Source: Bacteroidota bacterium
GTDB taxonomy: Bacteria > Bacteroidota > Ignavibacteria > UBA10030
Reading direction: 5' to 3'
Assembly: GCA_003453835.1 (NCBI GenBank)
Contig: DMMN01000282.1
Span: forward strand, 2,362 to 11,496
Length of the DNA: 9,135 nucleotides
Shown here: piece after piece, positions 6,371-9,135 of the stretch
Numbering within the stretch: the first letter of the stretch is position 1
Layout: each line of letters starts with the position of its first letter
The notes under the pieces: generated by a model
What the model was told of the DNA's origin: nothing
What the model saw: the letters and a program-made list of their open reading frames with translations, nothing else
Databases searched by the model: none
Position numbers and translations under genes: made by a program

Positions 6371-6429
6371 ACAACTTTTGTTTCTTTCCTTCGCTGAGCA
6401 ACTACCCGAACACAAAACAGAATTTCGAA

Positions 6430-7857
6430 ATGGAGAGGTTCAATCATCTTGAGGTTTCCTCCGGCGATGCTGTGCCGGATTCCAAAGCTTCCGGCCGGGA
6501 AGCAGGATACGCACTTCCTTCGATTCTCTACGTTATCTTCCTGCTTTTTCTTGTCACTTCATCTGTTCTTCTCCTCCGGTTCATCCAGCGAACTCTTGTC
6601 CTAAGAGACGTCGCGTCGGTGAAGGCCGAGTATGCCGCCCGCAATGGAGTGACGGAAGCATGTGCCATCGCTCGTTCGGGGGCGTCAAAAGACCTCGGCT
6701 CGTGGAGAAACAAGGAACTGGTCCTGAAGGGAGGAGGGCGTGCGATCATCGATGCCCGGCCCTGGGGTTTGTTTTTCAAGATCACTTCTCGTGGAGAGTT
6801 TGCAGGATCTCACGCCTATCGTTATGCGCTGGTGGCCGATCTTCCAGCGCAGTCGCTTCAACACGCATTGATCTTCGCACAACGAGATCATCAATTGGTT
6901 CTCTCTGGCACATCGACTATCCGTGGGGATGTCGTCGTCAGCCAGCACGGCATTGCCGTCAGACATTTAGCGGGCCCACCGCCTTCCGCCGCCTCGGGCG
7001 TCAGAGGGAACGTCCTTCGACAGTCCGAACCAACGCTGCCCGTATTCGATCCGCCATTCCTCAAAGAAGTGATAAGCTCATATCGGTCTCTCCTGCGTGG
7101 TGATCTCCGCACCACTGTGCACTCCGCCAGGGCTATTCGAGTTGCTTCGTCCGCAAGGCTTTCATCGATTCTCATGCAACTCCCGGATTCGATCGAACAT
7201 GTTTTTGTCGAGGGGGACGCTCTCTTCGATTCTCTCGCTTATCGACGCCCAAGTGCACCGATCATTGTGGCGAGCGGAAGTGTTCGAATCAAAGAAGGGG
7301 GAACCCTCTCCGGGTTGATGACGGTGATCTCCGCTCGCCAAATTACGATTGGAGCCGGCGCTTTCCTCGAACACGTCGTTCTGTTCAGTCCCGATTCCAT
7401 CGTTGTCGAGCGGCAAAGCCGCTTTTCGGCCCAGCTTCTCGCGCCCGTTGTTCAGCTTCATGAAGGAAGCGCAGGCACGTATCCTTCCGCCATCCTCTCG
7501 CTCCCCTCCGGGAGAAAGGAACTCTCTTCTCAATCCATACATCTCAGGAGCGGCTCCAGCGTCGAAGGATTCGTCGGTCTCCTATCACTCGGAGGAGCGT
7601 CGTACCACGATCATCGTATCGAGCTGGAATCCGGTGCGCGTGTTGTGGGTGCCGTGTATTCGGACAACGCTATGACGCTCGATGGATCCGTCATCGGCTC
7701 CGTTCTTACGCGGCAGTTCTACTTCTATGACTCGCCTACGGTCTATTTCGGGTGGCTGCGCAGTGCCCGCATCGACCGGGAGGCGCTCCCACAGGGATTT
7801 CTTGTGCCTCCCGGGTTCTCTCCTTCCCCTCAGCTCCGTATCCTGGAATGGCTATGA
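6430..7857 (+). CDS. PilX/GspK-like minor pilin-type protein with putative beta-helix (bactofilin-like) domain
   Basis: The 475-residue protein starts with an unusually long leader of about 26 residues ending at AG|YALPS. A single hydrophobic helix (about 31-50) and the segment AEYAARNGVTEA (67-77) follow. This N-terminus resembles PilX/GspK-type minor pilins, which often lack the glutamate at mature position 5, as here (Ser). The rest is not a usual pilin head. From about 155 to 175 (LSGTSTIRGDVVVSQHGI), and again at about 277-425, there are short turns such as ASGSVRIKEGGTLSGLMTVISA, IGAGAFLEH, SGSSVEGFVGLLSLGG and LDGSVIGSVL. These are typical of right-handed beta-helix or bactofilin-like polymer-forming domains. 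Its TGA overlaps the next gene's ATG. No good Shine-Dalgarno is visible; a GTG at codon 15 would shorten the leader. It probably sits in, or caps, a pilus-like fibre. The exact family is unrecognised. Confidence 0.75.
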   Translation: MERFNHLEVSSGDAVPDSKASGREAGYALPSILYVIFLLFLVTSSVLLLRFIQRTLVLRDVASVKAEYAARNGVTEACAIARSGASKDLGSWRNKELVLKGGGRAIIDARPWGLFFKITSRGEFAGSHAYRYALVADLPAQSLQHALIFAQRDHQLVLSGTSTIRGDVVVSQHGIAVRHLAGPPPSAASGVRGNVLRQSEPTLPVFDPPFLKEVISSYRSLLRGDLRTTVHSARAIRVASSARLSSILMQLPDSIEHVFVEGDALFDSLAYRRPSAPIIVASGSVRIKEGGTLSGLMTVISARQITIGAGAFLEHVVLFSPDSIVVERQSRFSAQLLAPVVQLHEGSAGTYPSAILSLPSGRKELSSQSIHLRSGSSVEGFVGLLSLGGASYHDHRIELESGARVVGAVYSDNAMTLDGSVIGSVLTRQFYFYDSPTVYFGWLRSARIDREALPQGFLVPPGFSPSPQLRILEWL

Positions 7858-8213
7858 TTGGTCTTCACAGATTTCGCATGCAAGGAGGTTACACGCTTGT
7901 TGAAACGCTCGTTTCGCTCGTTCTCTTTCTCGGTGTTCTGATCCCGCTCATTACCGTTCTCGGTTCTTTTGTCATCGACGGCTCGACGGAGCGGTTACGA
8001 GCGGCCCTGCGGGCCGGGCAGACGGAGATGAACACGGTAGAAGCGTCGCGTGCCTTCACTCCGAGCACACATCTCGTTGACGACCACTTGTTGGTGGAGC
8101 GATCGGTGTTTCGCACGGCAGCGACGATCGATGTTCGAATCGCCGTTTCCTGGAAAGGGCGTCCCGCAACAACGCTTGTCGTCTTGCACAGAACATTCCT
8201 CACCGAGCCATGA
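7854..8213 (+). CDS. Prepilin-type N-terminal methylation protein (minor pilin, PilV/GspI-like)
   Basis: A 119-residue prepilin with leader MIGLHRFRMQGG, cleavage after Gly12 and mature start YTLVE. The glutamate is at mature position 5, the classic site read by the type IV prepilin peptidase. A 20-residue hydrophobic helix follows (about 15-39), then a small head domain of about 75 residues with a beta-rich end (TIDVRIAVSWKG, TTLVVLHRTF). The ATG at 7854 is preferred because it overlaps the previous TGA as ATGA and gives a 12-residue leader identical in length to that of the next gene. ATGs at 7848 and 7878 are alternatives. The small size and position between a PilX/GspK-like and a GspJ/PilW-like gene suggest a minor pilin, probably PilV/GspI-like. 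The head domain alone does not decide this. Confidence 0.85.
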   Translation: MIGLHRFRMQGGYTLVETLVSLVLFLGVLIPLITVLGSFVIDGSTERLRAALRAGQTEMNTVEASRAFTPSTHLVDDHLLVERSVFRTAATIDVRIAVSWKGRPATTLVVLHRTFLTEP

Positions 8214-8725
8214 AGCGACGATCAGCACTATTGAGCCAGGAAGGCTTCACTTTGCAGGAAACTGTTGTTGCACTGACGGTTGGATCCTTGCTCGTCGGGC
8301 TGGTGCTGACGGCAAGCCTCTTCACGCGGCGAGTTTACGGCATGTGGCGAATAAAGACGGAGGTCAGGGAAGTGGTCGGAACCTTGTTCCAGCGGATGAT
8401 GTTGGACGCACAACAATCGACCGATGTTCTTACGTTGACCGACTCAACGTTGGTATTGAAGAAAAGCCTGGGCGCTCTCGTGTCTTACAGGTTTGACGGA
8501 AAGAACCTCTGGCGCGACGATGTGCGTATCGGAGGAAACGAGGATGTGGAGCTGTCTGTTCGCGTCGCGTCACAGGTTCCGACAGCGGCCGGTAGTGGAC
8601 GCCTGTCCATGATTCACATTTCCGTAGAGGGGGCTCTGGGATCTTCAGGTGCACAGGTTGATGGATGGGTGAGTATTCCTTCGAGCTCACAGCAGACGTT
8701 TGTATCGGCGCCAAAGATCCAATAG
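8210..8725 (+). CDS. Prepilin-type N-terminal methylation protein (minor pilin, PilW/GspJ-like)
   Basis: A 171-residue prepilin with basic leader MKRRSALLSQEG, cleavage after Gly12 and mature start FTLQE, with the conserved glutamate at position 5. The hydrophobic helix spans about 14-38. It is followed by a helical stretch (RIKTEVREVVGTLFQRMMLDAQQS) and a beta-rich head domain of about 95 residues (LVLKKSLGALVSYRFDGKNLWRDDVRI), a pattern seen in PilW/GspJ minor pilins. Its ATG overlaps the upstream stop by 4 nt, so it is translationally coupled. It is the last gene of the operon. It would be inserted in the inner membrane by Sec/SRP, processed by a prepilin peptidase not encoded here, and assembled with the partner minor pilins. 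The PilW/GspJ label is inferred from size and gene order. Confidence 0.87.
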   Translation: MKRRSALLSQEGFTLQETVVALTVGSLLVGLVLTASLFTRRVYGMWRIKTEVREVVGTLFQRMMLDAQQSTDVLTLTDSTLVLKKSLGALVSYRFDGKNLWRDDVRIGGNEDVELSVRVASQVPTAAGSGRLSMIHISVEGALGSSGAQVDGWVSIPSSSQQTFVSAPKIQ

Positions 8726-9135
8726 AGCCTCATTGCGTGCGCCGGTCTATGATTGCTCACTGCTATGAAGAGATTGTCTCTATTTCCATCCGGGGTGATG
8801 AATCCCGGATTCATAACCGCTGACGTTTCGCACAACGAGAATTATGGTGTCGTTGAGCACAGGACAGACCTCTGATCTTCGACAGCCGTCTATTTGAGTT
8901 GGCCGAACAGGCGAGCCTTGACAAAGTCGGGAGTCAGTCGGAATCTGTCGGCCCTTTTATACCCCACTTGCTTGCACACGAGGGGGGACGCTTAGAGCCA
9001 CGATCATGCCGGCTACAAAAGACCGAGCGTCTACAGTCCCCTCTGTGTGAAGGCTTTGCGTGTTAGGGAGAGGGGATTTTCCGCCAGGCGTCATGTTTCT
9101 ATGCTGGACGAAACATAATTGGCTGCGATTCGCGG
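8726..9135. other. Gene-free stretch after the pseudopilin operon
   Basis: No convincing reading frame was found on either strand in these 410 bases. It contains several small inverted repeats: AGAGA/TCTCT (8769-8781), ATGAATC/GATTCAT (8798-8814), CCCCTCT/AGAGGGG (9038-9044 and 9069-9075) and ATGTTTC/GAAACAT (9093-9099 and 9110-9116). No tRNA or recognised structured RNA could be identified by eye. A small RNA, or the leader of a gene beyond the window, cannot be excluded. Confidence 0.55.
8769..8814 (+). terminator. Possible weak transcription end of the pseudopilin operon (two small hairpins)
   Basis: Two hairpins lie 44-89 nt past the last stop codon. AGAGA/TCTCT has a 3-nt loop and is followed by TATTTCC. 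ATGAATC/GATTCAT is a perfect 7-bp stem with a CCG loop (8798-8814). Neither has a proper T tract, so this is at best a weak or factor-assisted terminator. Confidence 0.25.

Larger units (their letters stand above)
5981..6429. other. Divergent intergenic region between the two pilus operons
   Basis: These 449 bases separate the divergently transcribed platform and pseudopilin operons. Promoters for both should lie here. About half of the region (6126-6370) is an imperfect palindromic repeat. No convincing gene is seen; the short open frame at 5981-6190 shows no motif or ribosome binding site. Only the minus-strand promoter candidate near 6026-6054 could be suggested, weakly. Confidence 0.6.

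Noticed and set aside
7882..7888. Perfect AAGGAGG near the start of the first small prepilin
   Set aside because: It encodes part of the conserved QGGY cleavage region, and no in-frame start codon follows at a suitable distance, so it is probably coincidental.
8921..8966. TTGACA-like and TATACC-like boxes near 8919 and 8958
   Set aside because: The spacing is about 34 nt, far too long for a sigma-70 type promoter, and no gene start follows within the window.

Overview
This window looks like a chromosomal segment from a Gram-negative bacterium of the Bacteroidota/Chlorobiota/Ignavibacteria group. That is an inference. It rests on an exported S9 peptidase with a Sec signal peptide, mostly weak Shine-Dalgarno signals, a compact PilM/N/O/P-type assembly locus, and gene-free stretches filled with short GC-rich palindromic repeats. 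No rRNA, tRNA, integrase, transposase or CRISPR array was seen.

Layout. Positions 1-480 hold no intact gene: two GC-rich repeat copies, a frameshifted remnant of a GxxExxY-type (PD-(D/E)XK superfamily) gene on the minus strand, and a short unexplained reading frame. Positions 481-2856 (minus) encode a 791-residue secreted S9 prolyl-oligopeptidase/DPP IV-like peptidase with an intact Ser-Asp-His triad. Positions 2857-3534 are gene-free and carry a triple 15-nt repeat, a strong hairpin and a 172-bp palindromic element with 13-nt terminal inverted repeats. Positions 3535-5980 (minus) are a tightly coupled three-gene operon: a PilM-PilN fusion, a PilO-like protein and a PilP/GspC-like protein, joined by 4-nt ATGA overlaps. 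Positions 5981-6429 are a divergent intergenic region containing a large imperfect palindromic repeat. Positions 6430-8725 (plus) are a second coupled operon: a large PilX/GspK-like protein with a putative beta-helix domain, then two small prepilins with textbook G|(Y/F)TLxE cleavage and methylation motifs. Positions 8726-9135 contain no supported gene, only small inverted repeats.

How it fits together. The two divergent operons plausibly build one envelope machine of the type IV pilus / type II secretion superfamily. The minus-strand genes would give the inner-membrane alignment platform, and the plus-strand genes the minor (pseudo)pilins. The secretin (PilQ/GspD), the assembly ATPase, the PilC/GspF polytopic protein, the major pilin and the prepilin peptidase are all absent and would have to be encoded elsewhere. 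The most unusual points are the PilM-PilN fusion with eroded nucleotide-binding motifs, the oversized beta-helix-like minor pilin, and the repeat-rich spacers.
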